The notes under the pieces were generated by a model. That model ran no database searches. It had not been told where the DNA came from and was given only the letters and a program-made list of their open reading frames with translations. DNA of 37,183 nucleotides. Source: Lysobacterales bacterium (GTDB lineage Bacteria; Pseudomonadota; Gammaproteobacteria; Xanthomonadales; Marinicellaceae). This document shows, in pieces, positions 10,964 to 18,003 of this stretch. The stretch covers positions 1-37,183 of the forward strand of contig JAGRJO010000003.1 in assembly GCA_020442725.1 (NCBI GenBank). Direction: 5' to 3'. The first letter of the stretch is position 1. Every line of letters begins with the position of its first letter. The position numbers and the translations under genes are program-made.

Positions 10964-10978
10964 GGTCAGCATCTGACC
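10964..10978. repeat. Palindrome in the tRNA-Phe leader
   Basis: GGTCAG-CAT-CTGACC is a perfect six-base-arm inverted repeat between the tRNA promoter and the tRNA 5' end. It may form a small leader hairpin. The half-site GGGTCAG also appears in the REP-like sequence at 12768-12774. Confidence 0.55.
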
Positions 10979-10987
10979 TCACCGAAT

Positions 10988-11063
10988 GCCCAGTTAGCTC
11001 AGTCGGTAGAGCAGGGGATTGAAAATCCCCGTGTCCGTGGTTCGATTCCGCGACTGGGCACCA
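10988..11063 (+). tRNA. tRNA-Phe (anticodon GAA)
   Basis: A 76-base tRNA with CCA encoded. The acceptor stem is GCCCAGT (10988-10994) with ACTGGGC (11053-11059). The D arm is GCTC/GAGC. The anticodon stem GGGGA/TCCCC encloses loop TTGAAAA, placing anticodon GAA at 11021-11023. The T loop is TTCGATT. ACCA occupies 11060-11063. It appears as a single gene with its own promoter and no tRNA neighbours. Confidence 0.97.
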
Positions 11064-11214
11064 TTTTCGGGTGATATCACTTCATAAATTGCACATCTTG
11101 AAATCAAAAAATCACTCACTTATTCCAACATAAGCTCGTATTTTTTAATTCCAACCTGTATCAATTTCTAAAGCAATTTAGACTCCAAAAACTTAAAAAT
11201 AAACTCGCTTTTTA

Positions 11215-11244
11215 TTGACTCGACCTTGAAAGTTTCTCAATATT
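11215..11244 (+). promoter_or_regulatory. Possible promoter of the chimeric secreted-protein gene
   Basis: TTGACT (11215-11220) and AATATT (11239-11244) are 18 bases apart, about 40 bases before the ATG at 11284. The rest of 11064-11283 is AT-rich and shows no gene. Confidence 0.35.
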
Positions 11245-11283
11245 ATTGCGATAATGTTGCATAGTCATCTAATAAATACTGAA

Positions 11284-12705
11284 ATGGCACGATTATCAAG
11301 ATTGAATTTACCAAATATTACTCAATATATTATACAAAGAGGTAGTAATCGAAGGAAATTCACTTTGGCCTCATTCTTGATTCCATTGATTCCTGTCCTG
11401 ATGTTTATCGGCGAAGTACATTCAGCTACCATAACGGTCGATGGCTCAGATGGCGCTGTTGCTATGGATGGCTTTTGTTCTATTTCTGAGGCAATACAGG
11501 CAGCTAATTCCGATTCAGCAGTCAATGAATGTGCAGCAGGCAGTGGCACAGATACCATCAACTTGAGTACAAATATTACTTTAACCGCTGCATTTGATGA
11601 AGATGCAACTTATGGCAGCACAGGAACCCCGGCTATCAGCAGCAGCCTCTTCATTAATGGTATGGGATTTTCTATAGAACGGCAGTCATCATTAATCTGT
11701 AATTATGATTTTAATAACGACGCCGATGAGTTTCGCCTTTTGCGCACCACTCCATCAGCCAACTTAATCATAAGTCACCTCACTTTAAAAAAAGGTTGTG
11801 CAGATGGCGGTCTTACTGACGGTAGTGGAGCCGGGATTCACAATCTGGGTCATTTATCGATTGAAACAACTGTTATTGCTCTCAACACATCTATTGCAAG
11901 AGGTGCTGGAATTTTTAACCTAGGAACCATAAGCACTATTAAAAACAGCACATTATTAACCAATTCAGCAGGCTATGCAGGAGGTGGAATTTATAATGAG
12001 GGAACCATAGGTACCATCCTCAATAGTACCATCTCAGATAATTATGTAGATGATGGTTCTGGTGGTGGAATATTAAATAACGGAACCGTTGCTGCCATTC
12101 AAAACAGCATCTTCTCGCTTAATGTTGCTAATGAAGGAGGAGGGATTTTAAATGCCGGAATCACAACAACCACGATTCAAAACACCACATTTTCAGGAAA
12201 TTCTGCTGTAAATGGAGGCGGGATTTCTAATCATTCAACCATTGGTGCTATCGAAAACAGCACATTCTCAGGCAATTCAGCAACTTCTATAGGGAAAACC
12301 ATTCGAAATATTGGTATCATTGAAAACCTCAGAAATTCTCTATTTCACAATAACACAACCTCAGGTGGTGCAAATGAGTGTGAAAATAATGGTAGTGCTA
12401 TAATTACTAACAGCAATAACAATATATCTGATGATGCATTCAGCAACTGCCCTGGTGCTTCCACAACACTAACCAGTGCCACAGTAGGTTCACTGGCTGA
12501 TAACGGCGGTCCAACCATGACTCATGCACTTTCAGCTGGTAGCGAAGCGATTGATGCTAGTGGCGTGGGTGCAACAACTACCGATCAACGCGGGTTTTCT
12601 GCGTTTAATGCACGAGATATGGGTGCTTTTGAATACTTAGGTATAGACAATGATCTGATTTTTGAAAATGGTTTTGAAGCTGTCACAATAAATATTATTG
12701 ATTAA
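11284..12705 (+). CDS. Secreted beta-helix (CSLREA / choice-of-anchor Q-like) protein with a RAYT-like N-terminus
   Basis: From ATG 11284 the product has 473 residues. The first ~25 (MARLSRLNLPNITQY, then IIQRGSNRR) match the start of REP-associated Y1 transposases, whose usual form is MARLPRLNLP...QHVIQRGNNRQ. A secretion signal follows directly (FTLASFLIPLIPVLMFIG, cut near VHSA), giving an abnormally long n-region. After it come a CSLREA-type block (FCSISEAIQAANS) and parallel beta-helix turns with repeated GGGI(Y/L/S)N and NSTxSxN units (about 180-360). Next is NGGPTMTHALSAGSEAIDA, as in choice-of-anchor Q domains, and the tail contains NDLIFENGFE. No in-frame ATG lies between the transposase-like part and the signal, so translation probably begins within mobile-element sequence. 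An earlier ATG (11254) is possible. Function is unknown; surface or extracellular location is inferred. Confidence 0.75.
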   Translation: MARLSRLNLPNITQYIIQRGSNRRKFTLASFLIPLIPVLMFIGEVHSATITVDGSDGAVAMDGFCSISEAIQAANSDSAVNECAAGSGTDTINLSTNITLTAAFDEDATYGSTGTPAISSSLFINGMGFSIERQSSLICNYDFNNDADEFRLLRTTPSANLIISHLTLKKGCADGGLTDGSGAGIHNLGHLSIETTVIALNTSIARGAGIFNLGTISTIKNSTLLTNSAGYAGGGIYNEGTIGTILNSTISDNYVDDGSGGGILNNGTVAAIQNSIFSLNVANEGGGILNAGITTTTIQNTTFSGNSAVNGGGISNHSTIGAIENSTFSGNSATSIGKTIRNIGIIENLRNSLFHNNTTSGGANECENNGSAIITNSNNNISDDAFSNCPGASTTLTSATVGSLADNGGPTMTHALSAGSEAIDASGVGATTTDQRGFSAFNARDMGAFEYLGIDNDLIFENGFEAVTINIID

Positions 12706-12720
12706 TATTAATGACCAATG

Positions 12721-12783
12721 GGGTCTGACCATAAACTGACCCTAAAAAACAGTCACTTGGACCAAAAGGGTCAGAGTCAATTG
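12721..12783. repeat. REP/RAYT-associated sequence remnant
   Basis: Just after the chimeric gene are GGGTCTGACC (12721-12730), ACTGACCC (12735-12742) and GGGTCAGAGTCAATTGA (from 12768). The CTGACCC and GGGTCAG half-sites are inverted with a 25-base spacer and can form a hairpin. GGGTCAGAGTCAATTGA-type sequence commonly accompanies RAYT genes of the MARLPRL type, and a CTCAATTGAT echo occurs again near 12812. The rest of 12784-12921 holds no recognisable gene. Confidence 0.5.
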
Positions 12784-12921
12784 ATATAGAGACCGAATCA
12801 AAGGGGGCGAACTCAATTGATAAAAATAATTGAAAACGAGAATGGCTAATTTTATCTATCCTTTTCCAATATCAACTTTTCATTATCTATTGAAATGTTC
12901 ATATTGATTATGAAGTTTGAG

Positions 12922-13257
12922 TTATTGCCTCAGGTTTTCAACACACCTATTCTTTACCCATTCATTGATACTCACATCTTCCGCCTTTGCAGCGAGTGCA
13001 ATCATGTGGTGCAATTCCGGGTCAACACGAAGATTGAATTTACCTGAATAGGTTTTTTCCGGTTGAATACCTTTTTCCTGACAAACATCAAGAAATACTT
13101 TTAAAGAGGTCTCTGCTTCTTTTTTCAAGCTATCAATGTCTTTAGCGTAAAAATCAGCTCCACCGTTTAAACCGATAAACTCACCTCTGAACATATCAAT
13201 TTCAGGGTCATAGCTTATGTGCGCTTTGTATTTGCCAATTTCTAAAATATTATTCAT
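12922..13257 (-). CDS. hicB: HicB-family antitoxin
   Basis: A 111-residue antitoxin. The N-terminal partial RNase H-like fold (IGKYKAHISYDPEIDMFRGEF, with GADFYAKDIDSLKKEAE) would bind and block HicA. The C-terminal part (SGKFNLRVDPELHHMIALAA, then INEWV) is a ribbon-helix-helix DNA-binding domain, so this protein should also repress its own operon. The ATG comes one base after the hicA stop, giving a toxin-first coupled pair. Functional class is clear from sequence, but activity is not known. Confidence 0.9.
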   Translation of the reverse strand: MNNILEIGKYKAHISYDPEIDMFRGEFIGLNGGADFYAKDIDSLKKEAETSLKVFLDVCQEKGIQPEKTYSGKFNLRVDPELHHMIALAAKAEDVSINEWVKNRCVENLRQ

Positions 13258-13258
13258 A

Positions 13259-13507
13259 TCAATACCCGTTATTCTCTAACCAGTTTCTAATTGAGGACAC
13301 AGCACCTTTATCGGTATTAGGACTTGGGTGCGGTCTGTGAAAGACTCTGACCTCATCAAATAAGTACACAGCAATCCTGGATCCTTCTCGTTCTGTTATC
13401 TCCGCTCCCAGTTCCAGAAATAAAGCCTCAATCCTTGACCACTTGATATTTCCACTCACTGGTCTGGATTTGATTAGCTCTAACGTTTTCCTGTGTTTTG
13501 CTTTCAT
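13259..13507 (-). CDS. hicA: HicA-family mRNA interferase toxin
   Basis: An 82-residue toxin with the small dsRBD-like HicA fold, expected to cleave mRNA and be neutralised by HicB. The sequence follows the subfamily that begins KHRKTLE and carries LGAEITEREGSR and VRVFHRPHPSPNTDKGAV. A His in the FHRPHP segment is the candidate catalytic residue, since the short-HicA GSxH motif reads GSR here. It precedes hicB, as is typical. A repeated operator lies directly upstream. There is no other mobile marker next to the pair apart from the REP remnant at 12721. Confidence 0.9.
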   Translation of the reverse strand: MKAKHRKTLELIKSRPVSGNIKWSRIEALFLELGAEITEREGSRIAVYLFDEVRVFHRPHPSPNTDKGAVSSIRNWLENNGY

Positions 13508-13512
13508 ATATT

Positions 13513-13535
13513 AATAGTACCATATAATAGTACCA
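13513..13535 (-). promoter_or_regulatory. hicAB operator/promoter with direct repeats
   Basis: AATAGTACCA occurs twice (13513-13522 and 13526-13535), 13 bases apart, immediately upstream of the hicA ATG. The sequence between and around them supplies TATTAT/TATATG -10-like boxes on the minus strand. Bound HicB would therefore block transcription. Autoregulation through the RHH domain is an inference from the family. Confidence 0.55.
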
Positions 13536-13639
13536 AATAAAGTTATTTCAATAAAATGATGTAAAGAAATTCACTTTGCGATTAAAAAATAAAAATCTAT
13601 TTGATAATGATTTATTAGTGCAAAATTAATAAGATTTTA

Positions 13640-15247
13640 CTAAATAGAGCCCTGAATAAACTCTAACACCGATTGCAGAAATTCGGAGTCAGAATCAGTT
13701 GAATTGATTTGTCCGGAGATGTCGCGGGTTTCGATTTCTTTGTTGGCAATGGGTTGATTGGTTGTTAAATCACGCAGTGTGAGGATAACGGTGATTCGGT
13801 CTTTGCCCCAAGTCATTTTAGAGATAACCTTAAATTTACTGCTTTTTTTGTAATCGGATATTAGCAATGACAGTCGGTAAGGTTGTGAATAATTAACACA
13901 TTCGTTTTGTATTTTGGCAAAATGCGAATTGATTGACTTATCTTTTCCAAGTTGCTTAACTAAATATTGACGAATGTCTTCAAGCAGTGTATCCGGAGCT
14001 TCATTATCTTTTTTTCTTATCTTATCGGAGTCTTGTTCTAAAACAGAGAGGTGAGCAATTTCGAGACATTTTCCTGTAATGATTGAGTTTTCATCATCTG
14101 TCTTAGCGCTCAAATCATTATTTTGGTCATTTGTTTGCTCATCAATTTGGGTCTTTGATGCATTTTTATCTTTCTCTCCAATATTATTTTCAGCAATAAA
14201 TTCAGTTAATGGGTCGACTTTTTTTTCTGAAGAGCTGTTGCGGGTGTAATTGTACGCCAATGCTGAAATAGTTATTATCGCAACGGCAATTATTGCCAAT
14301 GAAATTTTCTTTTTTCGTTTCCCGATTTGTGTGGGCTGGCTGATTTGTGTGAGCTGATAGCTGATCTTTGAAGTTTTTTCAGCGATTGGATTAATTCTGG
14401 AGCGATGTAAAATCGACTCAAGGTCGCTGTTTTTTTCAACTTTACCGAGTTCGTCCAGAATTTCCTGACAACTTTGACAACGATTCTCAGGATTTTTATC
14501 AATCATTTTCAGCAAAATAGCTGCTGTTTTGTCATCGACTTTAGGGTTGACTTCCTGAATGTTTGCGATATCAGATTCGACGATATCTTTGAGCAAACGG
14601 TAAGGTGTTGTGGTGTCAAAAGGAACATCACCGGCAAGCATTTGATAAAGAACAATGCCCAATGAATAAATATCCGAGCGTTTATCAACGATTTGTCCGG
14701 TGCAGATTTCCGGAGAAAGATATCCGGGTGTCCCTATGACTTCACCTGTTTGCGTGAGATTGCTATCAAAAGTTTTGGACTGAGCAATACCAAAGTCCAT
14801 GAGTTTGAGAAAACCATTGTTGGAAATCAGAATGTTTCCGGGTTTGATATCTCTGTGTATCAGACCGGACTCATGAGCGGCTTGTAAGCCTTCACAGGCT
14901 TGATGCAAAATGTTTTTCGCATGTTCGACATCCAAGGCTCTGTTATCACGCAAGATTTGTGACAGTGATTGACCTTCTATGTATTCCATAGCGAAAAAAG
15001 GCAAACCATTCTCTTCACCAATAAAATGGACGTTGATCACATTTGGATGACTTACCGCTGCCATAGACTTGGCTTCGCGGAAAAATCGTTCTTTGATGTC
15101 ATTGTCCGTAGCCAACTGTGGAGATAAAACTTTTATCGCAACAAAGCGGTGCAGGGCTTCTTCCCAGCATTTATAAACAATAGCCATTCCTCCTCTACCG
15201 AGTTCGGAGCGGACTTCGTAATGACCAAATTGTTCAGGTAACGCCAT
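13640..15247 (-). CDS. Membrane-anchored Hanks-type Ser/Thr protein kinase
   Basis: This 535-residue protein has an intact N-terminal kinase domain (about 8-270). Features are the glycine loop GRGGMA, Lys39 in VAIKV, the alpha-C Glu58, catalytic HRDIKPGN (Asp133), DFG at Asp151 and SPE at 178-180. A cytosolic linker ends in the basic stretch GKRKKK, and one transmembrane helix spans about 315-333. The ~200-residue C-terminal part (acidic, Lys/Asp/Asn-rich, then a compact segment with TWGKDRITVILTLRDL) would be periplasmic. It lacks PASTA repeats and I do not recognise its fold. There is no adjacent PP2C phosphatase. Substrates are unknown. It lies between hicAB and the ribosomal run and appears monocistronic. 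Confidence 0.88.
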   Translation of the reverse strand: MALPEQFGHYEVRSELGRGGMAIVYKCWEEALHRFVAIKVLSPQLATDNDIKERFFREAKSMAAVSHPNVINVHFIGEENGLPFFAMEYIEGQSLSQILRDNRALDVEHAKNILHQACEGLQAAHESGLIHRDIKPGNILISNNGFLKLMDFGIAQSKTFDSNLTQTGEVIGTPGYLSPEICTGQIVDKRSDIYSLGIVLYQMLAGDVPFDTTTPYRLLKDIVESDIANIQEVNPKVDDKTAAILLKMIDKNPENRCQSCQEILDELGKVEKNSDLESILHRSRINPIAEKTSKISYQLTQISQPTQIGKRKKKISLAIIAVAIITISALAYNYTRNSSSEKKVDPLTEFIAENNIGEKDKNASKTQIDEQTNDQNNDLSAKTDDENSIITGKCLEIAHLSVLEQDSDKIRKKDNEAPDTLLEDIRQYLVKQLGKDKSINSHFAKIQNECVNYSQPYRLSLLISDYKKSSKFKVISKMTWGKDRITVILTLRDLTTNQPIANKEIETRDISGQINSTDSDSEFLQSVLEFIQGSI

Positions 15248-15396
15248 GCTGAGAATTCTATTTCAAATCGTGGGTTAATTCTATAATTCCTCTCCAAGAA
15301 AGTCGGAATAAGTTGATTGGTTTAATGCTGGAGAGCGATTGATAATTAATTACAAAGCCATTTATATCATCAGAATAAGATGTCTGATTAAATATA

Positions 15397-15424
15397 AAAA
15401 AAACCCGCATTGGAGCGGGTTTTT
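15397..15424 (-). terminator. Bidirectional terminator after rpmG
   Basis: Stem ACCCGC (15403-15408) / GCGGGT (15415-15420) with a six-base loop is flanked by a seven-A run and a T-run. On the minus strand it follows rpmG and ends the long ribosomal transcript. Confidence 0.85.
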
Positions 15425-15447
15425 GTTGTTTTTGCAAAGAATATAAA

Positions 15448-15627
15448 TTATTTGATTTTGTATTCTTTGTAAATCACATGCTTACGAACAACCGGATCGT
15501 ATTTCATGAACTCCAATTTGTCCGGAGTCGTTTTTTTGTTTTTGGTTGTTGTGTAATAATGACCCGTTTTTCTTCCCGGAAATTTCGGATGCTCGGCTGT
15601 TGATACTAATTTAATTTTGTCACGCAT
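15448..15627 (-). CDS. rpmG: 50S ribosomal protein L33 with an N-terminal insertion
   Basis: Read directly from the minus strand, this gives a 59-residue protein starting [10 protein letters not shown] and ending [14 protein letters not shown]. It is clearly L33 ([10 protein letters not shown], then [13 protein letters not shown]). Usual gammaproteobacterial L33 is 51-55 residues, with about S-S-A-G directly before TGH-(F/Y)-YTT. Here EHPKFPGRK occupies that site, a gain of about eight residues. It is the cysteine-free form. The start lies three bases after the rpmB stop, and the terminator at 15397 follows. Confidence 0.93.
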   Translation of the reverse strand: MRDKIKLVSTAEHPKFPGRKTGHYYTTTKNKKTTPDKLEFMKYDPVVRKHVIYKEYKIK

Positions 15628-15630
15628 AAC

Positions 15631-15867
15631 TTACACCTTTAAACCATTTTTACGCAAATCAGCAAGAACTGCATCAATGCCTTTTTTATCAATAATACGC
15701 ATACCTTTTGATGATAAACGCAGTTTAACCCAACGGTTTTCACTTTCAACCCAAAACTTGTGTTCGTGCAAGTTTGGCAAGAAGCGACGTCTTGTTCTTC
15801 TTAATGAGTGAGAAACATTGTTACCCGTGATTGGTTTTTTTCCTGTTACTTGACATACTCTTGACAT
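15631..15867 (-). CDS. rpmB: 50S ribosomal protein L28
   Basis: A 78-residue L28 of standard length. It begins [20 protein letters not shown] and continues with the basic block [20 protein letters not shown] and [17 protein letters not shown]. It is paired with rpmG as in most proteobacteria. Here it starts only two bases after rplS, so L28 and L33 appear to be expressed with the rpsP-rplS transcript. Confidence 0.97.
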   Translation of the reverse strand: MSRVCQVTGKKPITGNNVSHSLRRTRRRFLPNLHEHKFWVESENRWVKLRLSSKGMRIIDKKGIDAVLADLRKNGLKV

Positions 15868-15869
15868 GA

Positions 15870-16235
15870 TTATGCTCCCTTTTTCTTGCTTGTTAGTTTT
15901 TCTTTAATTCTAGCAGCACGTCCTTCCAATCCACGTAGATAGTATAGTTTAGCACGTCTAACGTCACCACGTCTGACAACATTAATACTTTCAATTAATG
16001 GACTATAAGTTTGGAATACACGCTCAACTCCTTCACCGTAAGAAATTTTACGAACGGTAAATGCAGAATTCAAGCCTCTGTTTTTCTTAGCAATAACCAC
16101 GCCTTCAAAAGCCTGAACACGTTCTCTTTTGCCTTCGATAACTTTAACACCAACAATCACGGTGTCACCCGGGCCGAACGAAGGGATTTCTTTGCCCATT
16201 TGTTCAGCTTCTAGCTGTTTAATAATATCACTCAT
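15870..16235 (-). CDS. rplS: 50S ribosomal protein L19
   Basis: A 121-residue L19 located at the 30S-50S interface. Typical blocks are [52 protein letters not shown] and [18 protein letters not shown]. The frame is open to 16310, but ATG 16235 gives the family start [12 protein letters not shown] and has AGGAAA upstream. It is separated from trmD by 148 bases, which contain a perfect TGAACTTAAGTTCA palindrome at 16367-16380 directly after trmD. Confidence 0.97.
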   Translation of the reverse strand: MSDIIKQLEAEQMGKEIPSFGPGDTVIVGVKVIEGKRERVQAFEGVVIAKKNRGLNSAFTVRKISYGEGVERVFQTYSPLIESINVVRRGDVRRAKLYYLRGLEGRAARIKEKLTSKKKGA

Positions 16236-16383
16236 TGCGATTTCCTGATTTTCTTGATGGTTATCGTTTCTGCGATAATCATTCAAGGTTAAACATCTCA
16301 GAACGTACATTCTACAAACTTGTTTTCACAAGCGATTAATCAGAGGTTCTGCCATTTTAAATTATTTGAACTTAAGTTCATTT

Positions 16384-17079
16384 TTATTCTGATTCACCAT
16401 CCAGTAAATCAGGTCTTTTAGTCTTTGTTACAGAAATTGACCGTTGCTGTCTCCACTTTTCAATTTCTGCATGGTTACCGGATAATAATACTTCCGGAAC
16501 TCCTTCTTGTTTCAATTCATCCGATCGCGTGTACTGCGGAGTTCCTAACAGGTTGTTCATGAAAGAATCAGTCTTTGCAGATTCTTCATCTCCCAACACT
16601 TCGGGAATCTGTCTGCTAACAGCATCAATAATGACCGCCGCCGCCAACTCGCCTCCGCTGATAACATAATCCCCAATAGAGATTTCATCATCAATAAATT
16701 CATCCAAAAATCTTTGGTCTATCCCTTCGTACCTTCCGCATAACAAAACAATGTGTTGTTGTTGTGCCATTTGGTTAATGGAATCTTGTTTGAGTTGTTT
16801 TCCGTGGGGTGAAAGATAACTCAATTTAATTGATCCATCCTGTTTTCGCAGATGTCTGACGGTTTCTGCCAGTGGGTCATACATCATAACCATGCCGGCT
16901 CCGCCTCCAAAAGGTCGATCATCGACTCTTTGGTGTTTATCTTTACTGAAGTCTCTTGGATTAAGTACTTGCAGTTCGATAATGTCTTTTTCCAGAGCTT
17001 TTCCAATCACTCCGTATGACATAACATCCTTGACCATTTGCGGGAAGATTGTGATGACAGTGAATTTTATTTTTGCCAC
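16384..17079 (-). CDS. trmD: tRNA (guanine-37-N1) methyltransferase
   Basis: TrmD methylates G37 next to the anticodon and prevents +1 frameshifting. The 231-residue SPOUT protein shows FTVITIFPQM, DDRPFGGGAGMVMM, the knot segment LLCGRYEGIDQRFLDE and SIGDYVISGGELAA, with the catalytic Asp region NLLGTPQYTR. Slightly shorter than E. coli TrmD (255) at the C-terminus. The rimM stop lies two bases upstream, so the two are translationally coupled. Confidence 0.96.
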   Translation of the reverse strand: MAKIKFTVITIFPQMVKDVMSYGVIGKALEKDIIELQVLNPRDFSKDKHQRVDDRPFGGGAGMVMMYDPLAETVRHLRKQDGSIKLSYLSPHGKQLKQDSINQMAQQQHIVLLCGRYEGIDQRFLDEFIDDEISIGDYVISGGELAAAVIIDAVSRQIPEVLGDEESAKTDSFMNNLLGTPQYTRSDELKQEGVPEVLLSGNHAEIEKWRQQRSISVTKTKRPDLLDGESE

Positions 17080-17081
17080 TT

Positions 17082-17576
17082 TTAATCATCCTCGTGCCAG
17101 TCCACCAGCATAGTTTTATTTTCTAAATCCACATTCAAAACTGTCTCTGGAATCAGAAAAGGAATCAATCGTTCTCTATTTCCTTTTACTATCAGAACAT
17201 CATTAACGCCGGTTTCCATCAAGTTGACAATTTCTCCGAATGAAATGCCATTTGTGTTACTGACGTCTAATCCTATTAAATCATTCCAATAGTATTCATC
17301 GTTTTTTAGTTTTGGAAGTTGCTGCTCTGTAATCTCGATTTTTTGCCCAATAAACATTTGAGCTTCTTCGATACTGTCAACATCTTTCAACTTGGCAACA
17401 ATGTTCTTACCATGTTTTTTTGATTGAACCGATTTGAATAAAGTTCCATCAATCAGCCAATCTTTGTAGGTGCATATATTTTCCCTCGGATTGCTATAGG
17501 AAAAAACTTTCACCCAACCTTTTATACCAAAACAGCCCGATATTTTTCCAATTAATATCCGGCCGTTATCAGTCAT
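17082..17576 (-). CDS. rimM: Ribosome maturation factor RimM
   Basis: RimM assists assembly of the 30S head and binds S19. The 164-residue protein has an N-terminal RimM barrel (ILIGKISGCFGIKGWVKVFS) and a C-terminal PRC barrel (YYWNDLIGLDV to LIPFLIPETVLNVDLENKTM). It lies between rpsP (16-base gap) and trmD (two-base gap) in the classic rpsP-rimM-trmD-rplS order. Confidence 0.95.
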   Translation of the reverse strand: MTDNGRILIGKISGCFGIKGWVKVFSYSNPRENICTYKDWLIDGTLFKSVQSKKHGKNIVAKLKDVDSIEEAQMFIGQKIEITEQQLPKLKNDEYYWNDLIGLDVSNTNGISFGEIVNLMETGVNDVLIVKGNRERLIPFLIPETVLNVDLENKTMLVDWHEDD

Positions 17577-17592
17577 TTTTTTTACAGATTAA

Positions 17593-17844
17593 TTAAGCAG
17601 CAGCTTTTTTTGCTTCTTTAATTAAATCTCTTACACGATCAGTCACTTGAGCTCCTTTAGCAACCCAGCTATCAACCTTAGCCAAGTCCAATCTAAGTCT
17701 TTCTTCCTGACCACGTGCAACAGGATTGAAAAATCCAACTTTTTCCAAGTTACGTCCATCACGAGGAGAACGCTTGTCAGCAGCTACTATGTAATAGAAA
17801 GGTGCTCTTTTTGCACCGTGTCTTGATAATCTTATTGTTACCAT
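17593..17844 (-). CDS. rpsP: 30S ribosomal protein S16
   Basis: An 83-residue S16 beginning [20 protein letters not shown], with [20 protein letters not shown] and a C-terminal [13 protein letters not shown]. It is the first gene of the ribosomal run, with a good ribosome binding site (AGAGGAAA) before the ATG. The 159 bases upstream should hold the operon promoter; I see a TAATAT-like -10 near 17882-17887 but no convincing -35. Confidence 0.97.
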   Translation of the reverse strand: MVTIRLSRHGAKRAPFYYIVAADKRSPRDGRNLEKVGFFNPVARGQEERLRLDLAKVDSWVAKGAQVTDRVRDLIKEAKKAAA

Positions 17845-18003
17845 GTTTTCCTCTAAATTTATTTATTTACAGACCAGAAAATATTAGTCCGCTTCAACGA
17901 GCCGGCGATTTTAACTTATTGATAGGCTTGGAAACAAGTTTAAGATTGTTTTTTTCTTCAAAAAAGGAGTTTTTTGATGTAGTTCGGCGTGTACTGTGTC
18001 TTT

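Noticed and set aside
11254-11283. ATG 11254 as the start of the chimeric gene
   Set aside because: The ten extra residues have no match; ATG 11284 coincides with the usual start of RAYT proteins, though 11254 cannot be excluded.
16236-16310. N-terminal extension of L19
   Set aside because: ATG 16235 has an AGGAAA ribosome binding site and gives the normal L19 start.
16367-16380. TGAACTTAAGTTCA palindrome after trmD
   Set aside because: It is perfect but has no loop or U-run, so it is not called as a terminator; noted only as a possible control site.
17958-17977. TCAAAAAA-GGAG-TTTTTTGA hairpin after the DUF2207 gene
   Set aside because: The stem is almost all A-T and no U-run follows on the minus strand; too weak to call a terminator.
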